This document shows positions 13,401-23,400 of a DNA stretch of 64,000 bases, piece by piece. Under the pieces are notes generated by a model that was given only the letters and a program-made list of their open reading frames with translations, was not told the origin of the DNA and did no database searches. The DNA lies in NCBI RefSeq assembly GCF_037038585.1, contig NC_092526.1, positions 36,097,501-36,161,500 on the forward strand, written 5' to 3'. Origin of the DNA: Patagioenas fasciata. Lineage: Eukaryota; Chordata; Aves; Columbiformes; Columbidae. Each line of letters opens with the position of its first letter. Position 1 is the stretch's first letter. Made by a program: the position numbers and the translations under genes.

Positions 13401-16400
13401 GGCAACATCTGCATTCTTTGATATTCAAAAGAGGGGTGGCCATTTAAGACAAGTAGGCCAAACTCTGCTGACCCATTATTTACATCCCACCCAATGGTCC
13501 AAGATCAGGGGCTGCCTGAAGGCTCCATTAGCAACCTCACACACACTTCCAGGGGACTACAGGAGTCTCCAGCCGACAGGACACAAGCAACACACAGAAT
13601 ACGTGTTCTTTAACACGCAAGCAGAACCAAAGCCTTGAATTAAAACTCCAGGTCTCATGGCTTGAGGTTGGTCCTTGATGCATAGAATAGTAAGGTGCAA
13701 AGCACCTTATGAACAATTCTGAATATTTAAAGGAGTCCATCTTCCCAGCAGGCTTTTTTTTTTTTTTTTTTTAGAAACTAACCTTCCACACTTCTGGTTG
13801 AGATTATGACAAAATAACATCCTTTTGCATGCAAGTAACTTACATCGCTTGTGAATATAGCCTTGTTTAAACATTGCATCCAGAAATACAAAGTCACTGT
13901 AGGGAGAGCGTTCCATCACCACACCTTGTCCTGCAATTGAAAGAAGGTTCCGGTTAGCAAGGCCCCAAGAGGCTGCTGGCACCAATGTGTAAAATTAAAG
14001 ACAGTACTGCTCTTACGGTCAATTTTCTGAACGCTTTTCTAGAAATTTTATTTAAAACAACAGAGCAAGTTTGCCTTACACAAACATACTAGATATGTAT
14101 GCTGAACACACTTGTCTCACCCATATATTCTCCTACCATGCCTATCACTACAGTAGCTAAGCAACACTGTATTAAAAGAATACATTTACATTTGTGTCTG
14201 CTACTTTCTGGCATTCACATATTTCATCTTTTTTGGAAAACACTTATTAAAGCACAAGCAACAGGCAGATCAGTGCTGGTGGAGGAAATCTTTTATCACT
14301 AGAAAACACTCGCCTTGTGACAATACCACCACAAAACCAGTATTTCATTAAATCAAAAATACTGAACAAACTACACCATCAGGAAGAGTGAAGAGAGTTT
14401 CAAGAAGGCTCCTACCACTCCCAGCTTAGTATGTTTCAAATGTCTTTCTGAAAATAATAATCAAGGATTGCCACATTAAAACTAACGAAATTGGTAACTG
14501 GTGCATATTTCCTTGAGCAGATATTATATACCACATATATATATATATTTCTCACAAAATATGCAGGGTATTTTTCTAAATGGACTATCCACTTGTACAC
14601 ACTGAGGGGGAAAAGCTAAAAAGCTTAACAACATAACAACCTTTCATTTAAAAATGCAGATACTAGCAAAGCACTTCAGAACAGCTTACTTAAAACTTAG
14701 ACTCATAAGTTTATCTATAAATGGAATTTATTCACTGTGGAATCTAACCTGTGGCCAGCAGATGCTCCAACGCATCAGCATACTGTAAAACACGGTTACC
14801 AAACAGCCAAGCTTGCATTCGGTAAGAGTGTCCGTCAGAGCATTTTGGATCATTGTAGAATCTCTCTAGGTTACAGAAGCCATTAAATTTCTCAGGCAGC
14901 AATGTTCCATCTCCTGTGATTCTATCTAGGTAATGGATGTCTGCTTCTGGGAAGTATTTCATTCCTAACAAAAAAAAAAAAAAAACACGTAACAGAACAC
15001 CAGTCATAATAGCAAGTTTTGTTTGATTACAGTAAACATCTATTCAGCTCATTTAACCACATAGCTCTACATTAAATAACACTTGAAAACAGCATATGAA
15101 ATCCTTTAGTCAATCGCATCACAGAGGGTAGACAAAATCTAATTTGAAGTATTGCCACCTTTTACCTACACAGTAAGCTATGAGCTTTTGTTCTAAGCAG
15201 AATATTTTTGCCACCAACCCTCGAATCACCTTGATGTGCTGCGTACAGCCATGCAGAAAATCCTGCCCCTCAAGGTGCTCAGTGACTCTACCAGAGCTGG
15301 GGGCTCAGTGAGCAAACTGACTTCATTAGAAGTGAAATTTCATTCACAACAAATCATACTTACACAAGTATCCCACAAATCTGACAAGCATCCCATCACC
15401 ATTTCAAACCTCACCAACAATTTAATCTCCCTGTATCCATAAGACCTGCACATTAGCTGCAGCATGGCTAATAATTTGCTGGTCAAGAATTGCTGGTTTG
15501 GTGAACTATCTTTATAAAATAATCACAATTGTACTGTCAAATTCTAGTAACTATTGTAGAAATAGGGAAATATGTACCTAGTTTTTCTGCTATTTGTTTT
15601 GCAAGCTTCCCCTTCCCAGAAGATAAGTTTCCCTCCACTGTAAAGATTTTGCTGTATTCAGTGAACCTTTTTGTAGCTCTGTCTCCCAACATGTAAGCCA
15701 GCCAACCATATTGCAAATTCTGCTTGGAGCTGATATGAATTCTTGCCTGAAAGAAAACACAACAACAAAAGCAGCATATTTTAGTTTTCTTAGCCAAACT
15801 AGGCATGATCAACATGCAGCTTTTTCAGAACTTCTGCACATGCAGGAGAATATACAGTCGCACATCTAATAATTTTCATACAGTACAGTTAGCACTGTCA
15901 GTGCAGCTCAGCAACTGAATCAGCATTTAGGCTGAGAAGCCAGAAGCCATGAATTATTTTCAGTATCAGAACAGGACTGCTCTGCCAGAACTCTGCTCTG
16001 AGCCCACACAATGACTGAAATGTCCCAGACTTCCTAGAGGGCACAGACGCATGATGTGCCCTGTCTTCCCAAGAAAGACATTACAGCACGCTTTTGTTTG
16101 GTTGTTGTTGTATAGATACGAACATTAAACCCTCTCCTGGTCTCTCAGGAGAGTTACAGCTTCATTTCTGCACAAGACAGTTTGTGGACAAAGGTGGAAA
16201 GAAACATCCACCTGGCCTGTAAAGCTGAAGGCAACACCTTACTGAACCCTACTCAGCAAAGCTGCCCAGAGACGCTGGTAAAAACTGAACAGGCCTTATT
16301 TTGAGCAATGCAATGACCTCACTTATACACACGAAGTTTTATTTTTATTTATTATTCTTCTTCCACCACCAAATGTGACATTCATGTGCTGAAGATCACT

Positions 16401-17109
16401 GCATCATCATACTTTGGTCTCAGGTATTTACTCGCACCTCTACTTTAAACCTCGCCTCTCCGCAGCCCCTGCACTCGCCCACTGAATCACAGAACGTCAG
16501 GGATTGGAAGGGACCTCAAAAGCTCATCCACTCCAGTCCCCCTGCCAGAGCAGGAACACCCAGATGAGGTTACACAGGAAGGTGTCCAGGCGGGTTTGAA
16601 TGTCTGCAGAGAGGACTTCACAACCCCCCTGGGCAGCCTGGTCCAGTGTCTGTTACCCTCACTGAGAGGTTTCTTCTCAAATTTAAGTGTAACCTCCTGT
16701 GTTCCAGTTTGAACTCATTACCCCTGGACGGTCCCTTGTAAGGAGCAGCCCAGCCCAGCCTCCCCGTGCCCGTCCCAGCGCTCCCCAGGGACACGGCCTC
16801 TCCGAGCACCACAAGGTCGCTGTGAGCGAGGAGAGGCCGGCTAGGGGGCCCAGCTGCGCTCCCAAGGAGCGGAGAGCGGGCGCCACCGGCACAGCCACCC
16901 CCGCCGCCAGCTCCGGGGGAGGCCGGAGCGGCCCGGGCACCCCAAGGTGAGCCCGCCTGGCCGCGCTGCGCAGCCAGAGCAGCGGCAGCTGGAGCGCAGG
17001 GATCTCCCCCTTCCCCGGCCCCGCTCACCGCCGGCACGACAGCGCTTCCCAGGCGGCCCCGAGCGGCGGCGGCCGCGGCCGGGCCGAGCTTGGCCAGCGA
17101 CAAGGACAT
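4400..17109 (-). CDS. NDUFA10: NDUFA10, complex I accessory subunit (exons 1-7 of a partial gene)
   Basis: NADH:ubiquinone oxidoreductase subunit A10 (42 kDa) is a nuclear-encoded accessory subunit on the matrix side of mitochondrial complex I, with a deoxynucleoside-kinase-like fold. Seven minus-strand exons splice in frame to 270 codons: 17109-17029, 15746-15578, 14964-14749, 13930-13844, 10749-10628, 8067-7988 and 4454-4400. All have GT donors and AG acceptors. The N-terminus ([21 protein letters not shown]) looks like a mitochondrial presequence. Family landmarks are a P-loop-like [10 protein letters not shown] (about residues 66-75), [27 protein letters not shown] and [16 protein letters not shown]. 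The human protein is about 355 residues, so about 85 C-terminal residues are missing; I could not find their exons, so they should lie left of base 1. Identity is very secure. It is divergent from the neighbouring AHR gene and shares no strand with it. Confidence 0.96.
4455..7987 (-). other. NDUFA10: NDUFA10 intron 6
   Basis: Unique-looking, moderately AT-rich intron. The 121-codon minus-strand frame at 6447-6812 has no recognisable domain. No repeats or RNA genes were identified. Confidence 0.6.
7988..8067 (-). CDS. NDUFA10: NDUFA10 exon 6
   Basis: An 80-bp exon, too short to stand out as an open frame. It encodes [20 protein letters not shown] followed by TFLPEI, matching the human PHEMKITSAYLQ / KKTFLPEMS region. 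The acceptor is TTTTAG. The donor is GTTAGC in phase 2, splitting the codon for Ser252. Confidence 0.93.
8068..10627 (-). other. NDUFA10: NDUFA10 intron 5
   Basis: AT-rich intron with A-rich patches (about 8435-8480) and two T-runs near 10406-10455. Nothing coding was recognised. Confidence 0.6.
10628..10749 (-). CDS. NDUFA10: NDUFA10 exon 5
   Basis: It encodes [21 protein letters not shown] and the near-invariant [16 protein letters not shown] block, ending KGE in phase 0 at GTAACT. The acceptor is ATACAG. The similarity to human NDUFA10 is very clear here. Confidence 0.96.
10750..13843 (-). other. NDUFA10: NDUFA10 intron 4, hosting a long CR1 fragment
   Basis: The right half (12009 to about 13410) is a CR1 LINE fragment, listed separately. 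The left part, 10750-12008, is unique-looking, with no gene seen. A T-run at about 13756-13772 lies downstream of the exon 4 donor. Confidence 0.65.
12009..13410 (-). mobile_element. CR1 LINE fragment, about 1.4 kb, 3' part of ORF2
   Basis: The left edge has the reverse complement of the CR1 3' end (cacagaatcac). The minus strand translates in broken frames to CR1 reverse-transcriptase signatures: [20 protein letters not shown], then [18 protein letters not shown]-like text, and further upstream a 'PVNLS...[10 protein letters not shown]'-like segment near 13320-13375. Frameshifts and stops show it is a dead copy. It lies in the same orientation as its host gene NDUFA10. The right boundary is approximate. 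Confidence 0.85.
13844..13930 (-). CDS. NDUFA10: NDUFA10 exon 4
   Basis: An 87-bp exon encoding [20 protein letters not shown] through HKR, a strongly conserved kinase-fold block. The acceptor is ATTGCAG and the donor GTAAGT. Entered and left in phase 1, with the Cys codon split into the next exon. Confidence 0.95.
14534..14549. repeat. Short (AT)n microsatellite
   Basis: An AT dinucleotide run in NDUFA10 intron 3. Confidence 0.85.
14749..14964 (-). CDS. NDUFA10: NDUFA10 exon 3
   Basis: It encodes residues 84-155, with landmarks [24 protein letters not shown] and [12 protein letters not shown]. The acceptor (TTAG) sits next to a long T-run on the coding strand, an uninterrupted polypyrimidine tract. 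It starts and ends in phase 1. Confidence 0.96.
15578..15746 (-). CDS. NDUFA10: NDUFA10 exon 2
   Basis: It encodes residues 28-83, from ARIHISSKQ to KQIAEKL, and includes the P-loop-like glycine motif [10 protein letters not shown]. The acceptor follows a TTTTCTTTCAG tract. The exon ends in phase 1, at the G before GTACAT. It aligns without gaps to the human segment that begins GIHSS. Confidence 0.95.
16483..16735 (-). mobile_element. CR1 LINE 3' fragment in NDUFA10 intron 1
   Basis: The sequence shows the CR1 3' region in reverse: gaatcacagaa, then ggaagggacctcaaaagctcatcc, and the block with gtttgaatgtctgcagag, gggcagcctggtcca and ttaagtg. It closely matches the copy beginning at about 17201. 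It stops abruptly where GC-rich promoter-side sequence begins. Confidence 0.85.
17029..17109 (-). CDS. NDUFA10: NDUFA10 exon 1 (coding part)
   Basis: It encodes 27 residues, a start Met followed by an Ala/Arg/Leu-rich, acid-free stretch typical of a mitochondrial targeting peptide. It ends in phase 0 at a GTGAGC donor. The frame stays open upstream of this Met, and an upstream Met exists at about 17178 in the same frame. I chose 17109 because it gives a presequence close to the human length. Confidence 0.85.
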
Positions 17110-17200
17110 CGCAGCGCCGAGGAAACGCCGCCGGCCCCGCCGCGACGGAAGAGGGTGGGCGCGGAAAGATGACGTCACCCGCCCCGCCCTCCTGGCTCAC
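17110..17200 (-). promoter_or_regulatory. NDUFA10: NDUFA10 core promoter / CpG island
   Basis: This is a short CpG-rich stretch between the start codon and a CR1 element. It contains a full palindromic CRE, TGACGTCA, at 17170-17177; an ETS/GABP-type CGGAAG at 17146-17151 (plus strand); and a GC-box run CCCGCCCCGCCC at about 17178-17189. ETS (NRF-2/GABP) and CRE sites are common in OXPHOS gene promoters. No TATA box was seen. Function is inferred. Confidence 0.7.
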
Positions 17201-18118
17201 GCAGAATCACGAAGTATTGGGAACTGCAAGGTGCGTCAAAAGCTCATCCAGTGCAATCCCCTGCCAGAGCAGGAACACCCAGATGAGCTTACTCAGGAAG
17301 GTGTCCAGGCGGGTTTGAATGTCTGCAGAGAAGGAGACTCCACAACCTCCCTGGGCAGCCTGGTCCAGGCTCTGGCACCCTCACCATTAAGAAGTTTCTT
17401 CTCATATTTAAGTGGAACCTCCTGTGTTCCAGTTTGAACCCATTACCCCTTGTCCTACTGTTGGTTGTCACCGAGAAGAGCCTGGCTCCATCCTCCTGAC
17501 ACTCACCCTTTACATGTTTATAAACATTAATGAGGTCACCCCTCAGTCTCCTCCAAGCTCCAGAGCCCCAGCTCCCTCAGCCTTTCCTCACACAGGAGAT
17601 GCTCCACTCCCTTCAGCATCTTGGTGGCTGCGCTGGACTCTCTCCAGCAGTTCCCTGTCCTTCTGGAACTGAGGGGCCCAGAACTGGACACAATATTCCA
17701 GGTGTGGTCTCACCAGGGCAGAGTAGAGGGGCAGGAGAACCTCTCTCAACCTACTGACCAACCCCTTTCTAACCCACCCCAGGTATCACTGGCCTCCCTG
17801 GACAAAAAAGCCCAGTGCTGGCTCATGGTCATCCTGCTGTCCACCAGGACCCCCAGGGCCCTTTCCCCTACACTGCTCTCTAATAGGTCATTCCCCAACT
17901 TATACAGGATCCTGGGGTTGTTCCTGCCCAGATGCAAAACTCTACACTTTCCCTTGTTATATTTCATTAAATTTTTCCCTGCCCAACTCTCCAGCCTGTC
18001 CAGGTCTCTGGATGGCAGCACAGCCTCTGGAGTGTCAGCCACTCCTCCCAGCTTGGTGTCATCAGCAAACTTGCTGACAGTGCACTCTATTCCCTCATCC
18101 AGGCCATTGATGAATATG
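17201..18118 (-). mobile_element. CR1 LINE fragment, about 0.9 kb, beside the NDUFA10 promoter
   Basis: It begins with cagaatcacgaagtattgggaa, the reversed CR1 3' end, and runs through the 3' tail of ORF2. On the minus strand, 17746-18042 reads DLDRLESWAGKNLMKYNKGK followed by CRVLHLGRNNP and LGVLVDSRMTMSQ, which are CR1 reverse-transcriptase C-terminal text. It is the same subfamily as the copy at 16483. Confidence 0.88.
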
Positions 18119-19515
18119 TAACCGCTCTGCTTTGAGAAACTTTTGGAGCAAATTTGCTTTGCATCTGAAAAGATCCATCTGCCCAGCCAGCCTGACCTCC
18201 CGTGTTGGTCAGGGACCAGAAAAACTGCAGAGAGACCTCTGAATGAACCGGATACTCTGACTTCCTAATGCTCAGCTCTTGACTGAGGTCTTGGATATGC
18301 CTTATTGAAACAATGGAAAGGAAGAAGGATCAAAGAGATGTCAGGGTGGAAAGGGGTGGCTGTGCCCCGTACCAAGTGTCTCCCATGCACCTAGGACCAC
18401 GCTGCGCTTCCAGCCCTGTCCTGACCCCCATCCAGCAAAGGCTGTGGGGCTGTGTCCCATCAGCATGGGTCCAGCCTGTGCTGCAGTCCCTCTTGGCTTC
18501 CAGTTCATCATCTTGTTGCCTCCACCACAAACCCTGGTCCTCAGGTGCTGCAGGGTCTTGCCTCTGTGTCTCCCCTGGATCTTGCCTCCCTTTGCTCCTC
18601 AAAACCCTGCCTGCCTGTGACTGTGAGCTCCATAACTACCTCCAGCTCTTGGGATCCTCCCACCCTGCTCCCCCCCCAGCCTCTGTGGCATCTTCATGAC
18701 TCCCCATCTGTGTCTCAGCTCCAAGACCCGATGCCATTTCCCTGCCCTGGCTCTGTGTCACCCTGACATAGCCCCATGGTGACCCACAGCACTTGGCCTG
18801 CAGTGCTGGCACTGGGACACCTTCCTCCTACAGCTTCCCTTCTCCACTTGGTGGAGACACTGGAGTGCAATTTCCAGGGCTGAGCCGGATCTTTGCCTGC
18901 CTTATTAAAAGTACGGCTAAATTGCTGGGTCTCTATGCATGGTCTCAGAAGGCCATAAACAAAATGTGTTAACACACTTCTCATCAAATTGACATCAGCT
19001 CTGCTGACTTGGGACATTTCTGATACCATTAGTTGCTCCTGCTTTGCCCCTTGGCAAGAAGTGATCACATTTCATTTCAAGAATTTATGCCTGGAAATGG
19101 CGAATGGTTTAAAAAACAAAAACAAGACAGAAAAAAATGTGTCTGAGTCTGGCTTTTTATCCTTAACAGCTCTGTCTACAACATGCTGGCATGTCAGGCG
19201 AATATTTGCAGTGAGAGGGCAGGAAAAAATCTGCCATGGAGGCTGTAGGGCTGCCAGGATGCTGAAGGGGTGACCAGGGAATGGGATGGGCTGACTCTCG
19301 AGGACCATCATTCCGTGCTGCTCTGAACCTGCATGGGAATAAGAGAGCTGTGCCCACAGCACCAAGAGGTCAAGCTCTGCCCAATCCATGCTAGAGTCAC
19401 AGCCACCAAGCATGATGCATGGAGACCACAAACATGAGCCTGCTGTTGAACGTTATCCTGCAGGCATCACAGCAGGACAGGAGCAAGGGAACTGGTCCAG
19501 AAATGGTCGTATTTT
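18119..19515. other. Intergenic, NDUFA10-AHR2 divergent spacer
   Basis: Mostly unique-looking sequence. Short open frames, such as those at 18313-18699 and 18452-18766, are Ser/Pro/Leu-rich translations of C-rich DNA with no recognisable domain. I see no gene here. Confidence 0.55.
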
Positions 19516-19968
19516 CATAGAATCATAGAATCATTTCAGTTGGAAAAGACCCTCAGGATCAGGTCCAGCCATAACCTAACCTAACTCTAGCACTAAACCA
19601 CATCCCTAAGAACCTTGTCTAAATGCCTTTTAAACACCTGCAGGGATGGTGACTCCACTGCTTCCCTGGGCAGCCTGTTCCAACACCTGACAACCTTTTC
19701 CATGAAGAATTTTTTCCTAATATCCAAACTAAACCTCCTCTGGCACAACTTGAGGCCATTTACCTCTTGCCCTATCACTTGCTACTTGGGAGACCAACCC
19801 CCTCCATGCTACAACCTCCTTTCAAGTAGTTGTAGACAGCGATAAGGTCTCCCCTCAGCTTCCTTTTTTCCAGGCTACACAGCCCCAGTTACCTCAGCCA
19901 CTCCTCACCACACTTGTGCTCCAGGACCCTCACCAGCTTTGTCACCCCCCTCTGCAGTGAAGTGGCCC
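19516..19968 (-). mobile_element. CR1 LINE 3' fragment upstream of AHR2
   Basis: It begins catagaatcatagaatcat, the reversed CR1 terminal repeat, followed by tcagttggaaaagaccctc. The minus strand at 19593-19778 reads [20 protein letters not shown] then [20 protein letters not shown], the CR1 ORF2 C-terminus. The well-preserved tail suggests a relatively young copy. The right boundary is approximate. Confidence 0.88.
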
Positions 19969-20220
19969 GTAGACGCGGTGGCTCCCAGGACTTGGTGCCC
20001 TTCTGTGTGCAGTGGCTAAAAGGCACAGCGAGCTGCAAGCACCGTGGCTTTTGGGTCAATGACCCTCCGGGTATGGTGGCCTATGGGTACAGCAGCTCCT
20101 CGGCAGGGTGGCCCATGCGCACGGCGTTTCCCAGGATTTGGTGGCCCCTTGGGGACGGTGACCCATAGGCACGGAGGTCCGTGTGCACAGCAGCTGCTGC
20201 ACACAGGTGACCCATGCACC
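19962..20220. repeat. Degenerate minisatellite upstream of AHR2
   Basis: A GTGGCCCATG-like core recurs at about 19962, 20076, 20109, 20141, 20159 and 20208. Several copies are followed by GCACGG or TACAGCAG and by TTTCCCAGGA/CTCCCAGGA. Spacing is irregular (about 18-114 bp), so this is an eroded GC-rich tandem array rather than a clean one. It lies directly between a CR1 element and the AHR2 GC-box promoter. Confidence 0.55.
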
Positions 20221-20364
20221 GGGGACCCAACATACCCGGGTCGATGGGCCGGTTCGAAGTCCCGGGAGGGCGGGGAAGGGGCCGGGGCGGCCCCCCCGAC
20301 ATCCTCCTTAAACCCCGCCCCGGGCACAGCTACCTGTTCTCCGCATCCCAGTGCTGCCAGCGGG
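20221..20364 (+). promoter_or_regulatory. AHR2: Putative AHR2 promoter / 5' UTR
   Basis: A GC-rich block without a TATA box. It has a dense G-rich run, GGGAGGGCGGGGAAGGGG, at about 20264-20281, then CCGGGGCGG, and a GC box CCCCGCCCC at about 20313-20321, roughly 45-100 bp upstream of the first ATG. The frame is open through it, so the transcription start cannot be fixed from sequence. Confidence 0.55.
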
Positions 20365-20417
20365 ATGTTCACCGCGATGTTCGCCAGGAGGAAGAGGAAG
20401 AAGCCAATGCCGAAGAG
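20365..20417 (+). CDS. AHR2: AHR2 exon 1
   Basis: It encodes [17 protein letters not shown] plus two bases and ends at a GTGGGG donor in phase 2. A second in-frame ATG at 20377 would give [13 protein letters not shown], which aligns better with the neighbouring AHR1B start [13 protein letters not shown]. The true start may therefore be 20377, giving 890 aa. Confidence 0.8.
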
Positions 20418-23400
20418 GTGGGGGTAGTCGGGCTTGCTCCGGGGAGGCTTCTTTTTCCCCCGGTCGATAGTTTGGCAGCCGCCGGGGACGTGGTGCAAGC
20501 TGGGGCAGGTGTGCAGGAGCAGGCAGGGCAGCAGAAAGTGGGTCTGTGAGAGCTCAACTGGGTGTAGGGAACTGTGTTAAGCTGCTCTGATGCAAACACT
20601 GAAGAGGAAAATGAGGTAGGGGGACAGCATGCTTGGGCTGCTCTGTTTTAATTAGGGTTAATTGGAAGTAATACTTTACAGGCTCTGACATACTGAGGGA
20701 AAATATAAAAATCCTGGACACAGTTGTATTGCATCCCCAGTGCTCCTGTGAGGAAGCTCGTTGGGGTATTTGAGTTGCAGGCTGCCTTACGTTTCATTGC
20801 TTGTGTAAATCAAATGTACAACAATTACTATTTACCAAAATATAACTATTCCTTAATAATTAATGAGCATGCTGCTCAATAGCTGTTGCATAATGCTCCC
20901 CCGATGTGTTGTTGGAGTTTCCTGGCTTTGGGACTGCTATGCCTCCCCCATCCGAGCTCTGAAGTCACATCAGCCTGTTTAATCTCAGGTTATCAGGCAT
21001 ATTGAAAATAAAAGTGTATATGTATTTCTGGGGACAGTGGGAGCAGGTAGATGAGCAGAACCCAGGTCTGGGATGAAGGAGGGTTACAAACTTATGGTGG
21101 AAAGGTGAACCAGACCATGCCCTGGGTGCTCATTAGGGAGTCTTAAAGAAGTGTGAAAGCATAAAGGGTAGTTGCTCTGCCTCAAACCTTTCTCCTTGCC
21201 TCAAAGCAACAATTCCAGCCCTGTGGTAGGTCTGCTGTGGCCAGGCTGAGGGTTTGGGCTGGATTTGCATTGCTTAAGGTGCAGGAGAAGGTGTGTTTTT
21301 GGAGCAGAAGGGACCTTGATACCTGTTGCTGTAAGGCTAACTTTGAGAATCAGAAGAGATCATTTTCTTTAGTGCCTGGGCAGCTCTTGCCGCAGGGTCA
21401 TATTGGGAGAGGCCTGGCAGAGCAGGGCTGGGGACTGTGGGATGCACGGCCAGCCCGGTGGGGAGGATGGGGTTAGGGATTTCTCTGATCCCTTTACAGG
21501 TTGCTCAGGGATTTTTACTTATTAAAAAAAAAAAAAAAAGTGTAAGAATTAGGAGACAATATGTCAGCTCTGCTGTCATTAATAGTTAATATCCCTTGAT
21601 ACCTGCCAGCTTGCAAAAGTGGTGAACTTCTTGCTGGGTTCCCTGTTCAAAGGGCAGCTGGAGAAAACACTGCAGCAGTGGCACAGCCTTTGCCCTGCTG
21701 GGAGCTAAGTTTGCCCTGTGGCTTTGCTCCAGCCTGTCTACACTGGGGTTCAGAGGTTTTTTTGGAGCAACTTCATCATGAACTTTGTGGCATGGCCGCA
21801 CCGTACTTCGCACCATATCCATTTCATAAGCCTGTGCCATGTTAGAGCTCCTGCAGAGGGAACAGGGGCTTAGACCTCTTTAAAATGCCTTTTCCTTGCC
21901 TCTTACGTAGGTCTTGAGCTGCTTCATTGAACTCCAGGGTTGTGCTTGGGTAGCAGCGCTCCCTGGGACAGCCTTGCATGGTGCCTGCGGAGACCCAGAG
22001 CTTTGCCCTGAAGTATGGATGGAGTCAGTCTGAAGGGCAGGGAATTTAAGGAGATTTTAAACACCTAGACCAAGCTTCACTGCTTCAGTGAGTGGGAGAA
22101 ATGTAGCTTCCTGTGATGCTCACCTGCATTTTACTTTGTCATCCCTCCTCTTGAGGGTGGCTGTGAAGTACCCTGTGTGCTACAGCTGAGGACACGCAGG
22201 AACAGATGTTGGGGTGCCCTCCTTTAGCCTTCTGGTGTCCCACTGCTGTCTGTGTCACCCCATAGGTCTCAGCCAGAGCACTGTCAGTGTTTGGCCAGAC
22301 TATCCAAGAGACCCTGTTACCTCTGCATTGTACTCACTCCCATACAGACCAGCATTTCTTGCTCATCTCTAGTCTCATTTTCTTTTCTTTCTGGCTGTTT
22401 GTGGGCTAGATTTGGATAGTGAGTGGACAGAGGACATTTCTTTAAAAGCTGAGGAAATTCAGAATTATTTTCTTCGCTTTTTTTTTCAGTGGGAGACTAA
22501 ATCAAAGGAAAACGATTTCATTTTTTCCTCCCTGATGAGTGACTGTGATTTCAAAAGTGTTTAAGCCACTGGCTAATGGAGTACATAAAAGCACCAGTGC
22601 TAGTGTGGTTTGCCCAGCTTTTACAGACAAGTTTGGTGATGAGTACCTAGCCTCTCTGGGAAGCAGGATATATCCCTCCTGATGCTTGCTATAAAACAGC
22701 TTTCTCGGAGAAATGCTACAGTTTTCCATGTGTGCTTAGAAGACTCTGTGGTAGCTCTCTGCAATGAAAATTCAACAGGCACCTCACTGCATTTCATTTA
22801 ATACTAATTTCCTCTCTTGTCACACACATGAGCAGTCCTGCCAGATGAGATTTGAGAGTGATAGTAGAGGGGAGAGCTTGAATTGCTGCTAAATACTGGC
22901 AGATCCTGTTACCCAAGGCTGCTTTATGAAGCAAGGATGCCTGCGGAGAGGGAGTTTGTGGTTAAACAAATTACATCAAAACAATATGAGTTGCATGTTA
23001 GAGGATGCAATCTAGCCAAATACAGAGCGGGGGTCTGAAGGGTTTTTCTTCAAGCTAGGAAATTCAAATCTGTGTTCAAAACCAAAGGAGACAAAGTGAC
23101 ATCCCAGACTCATTAGAGTCATTAACCTCTTACTGCTGTGGCTGGGACTTCAGCTGTAGCTTGTAAAATACCTGCAGATGATGGGGCTGGGTCCTCATAC
23201 GAGCTTAAGATAAACAAGAGCTGCTTTCATGGACCCTGCTTGTTCTGCAGACTGGAGGTTGGTCCTAGAGCCTAACTTTGGCATCAGATGTTGTTTTAGG
23301 TTGGAAATACCCATCTGAAAGCATCAGGAATTTGGAAGAAAAAAAAATTTTTTTAAAGCAACTTTTTTTTTTTAACAAAGTCTGTTTTCTAAATGCTGTG

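Larger units (their letters stand above)
13931..17028 (-). other. NDUFA10: NDUFA10 introns 1-3 (non-exonic parts)
   Basis: Intron 3 (13931-14748) has a short (AT)n at 14534-14549. Intron 2 (14965-15577) begins with an A-run that is the polypyrimidine tract of exon 3. Intron 1 (15747-17028) holds a CR1 fragment at about 16483-16735, then GC-rich sequence running up to exon 1. No other genes were seen. Confidence 0.6.

Noticed and set aside
16618-17178. 186-codon minus-strand frame
   Set aside because: Only the segment 17029-17109 is accepted as NDUFA10 exon 1; the rest is GC-rich UTR/promoter and intron 1.
20016-20498. 160-codon minus-strand frame over the AHR2 promoter
   Set aside because: GC-rich repeat translation opposite AHR2 exon 1; no recognisable protein.
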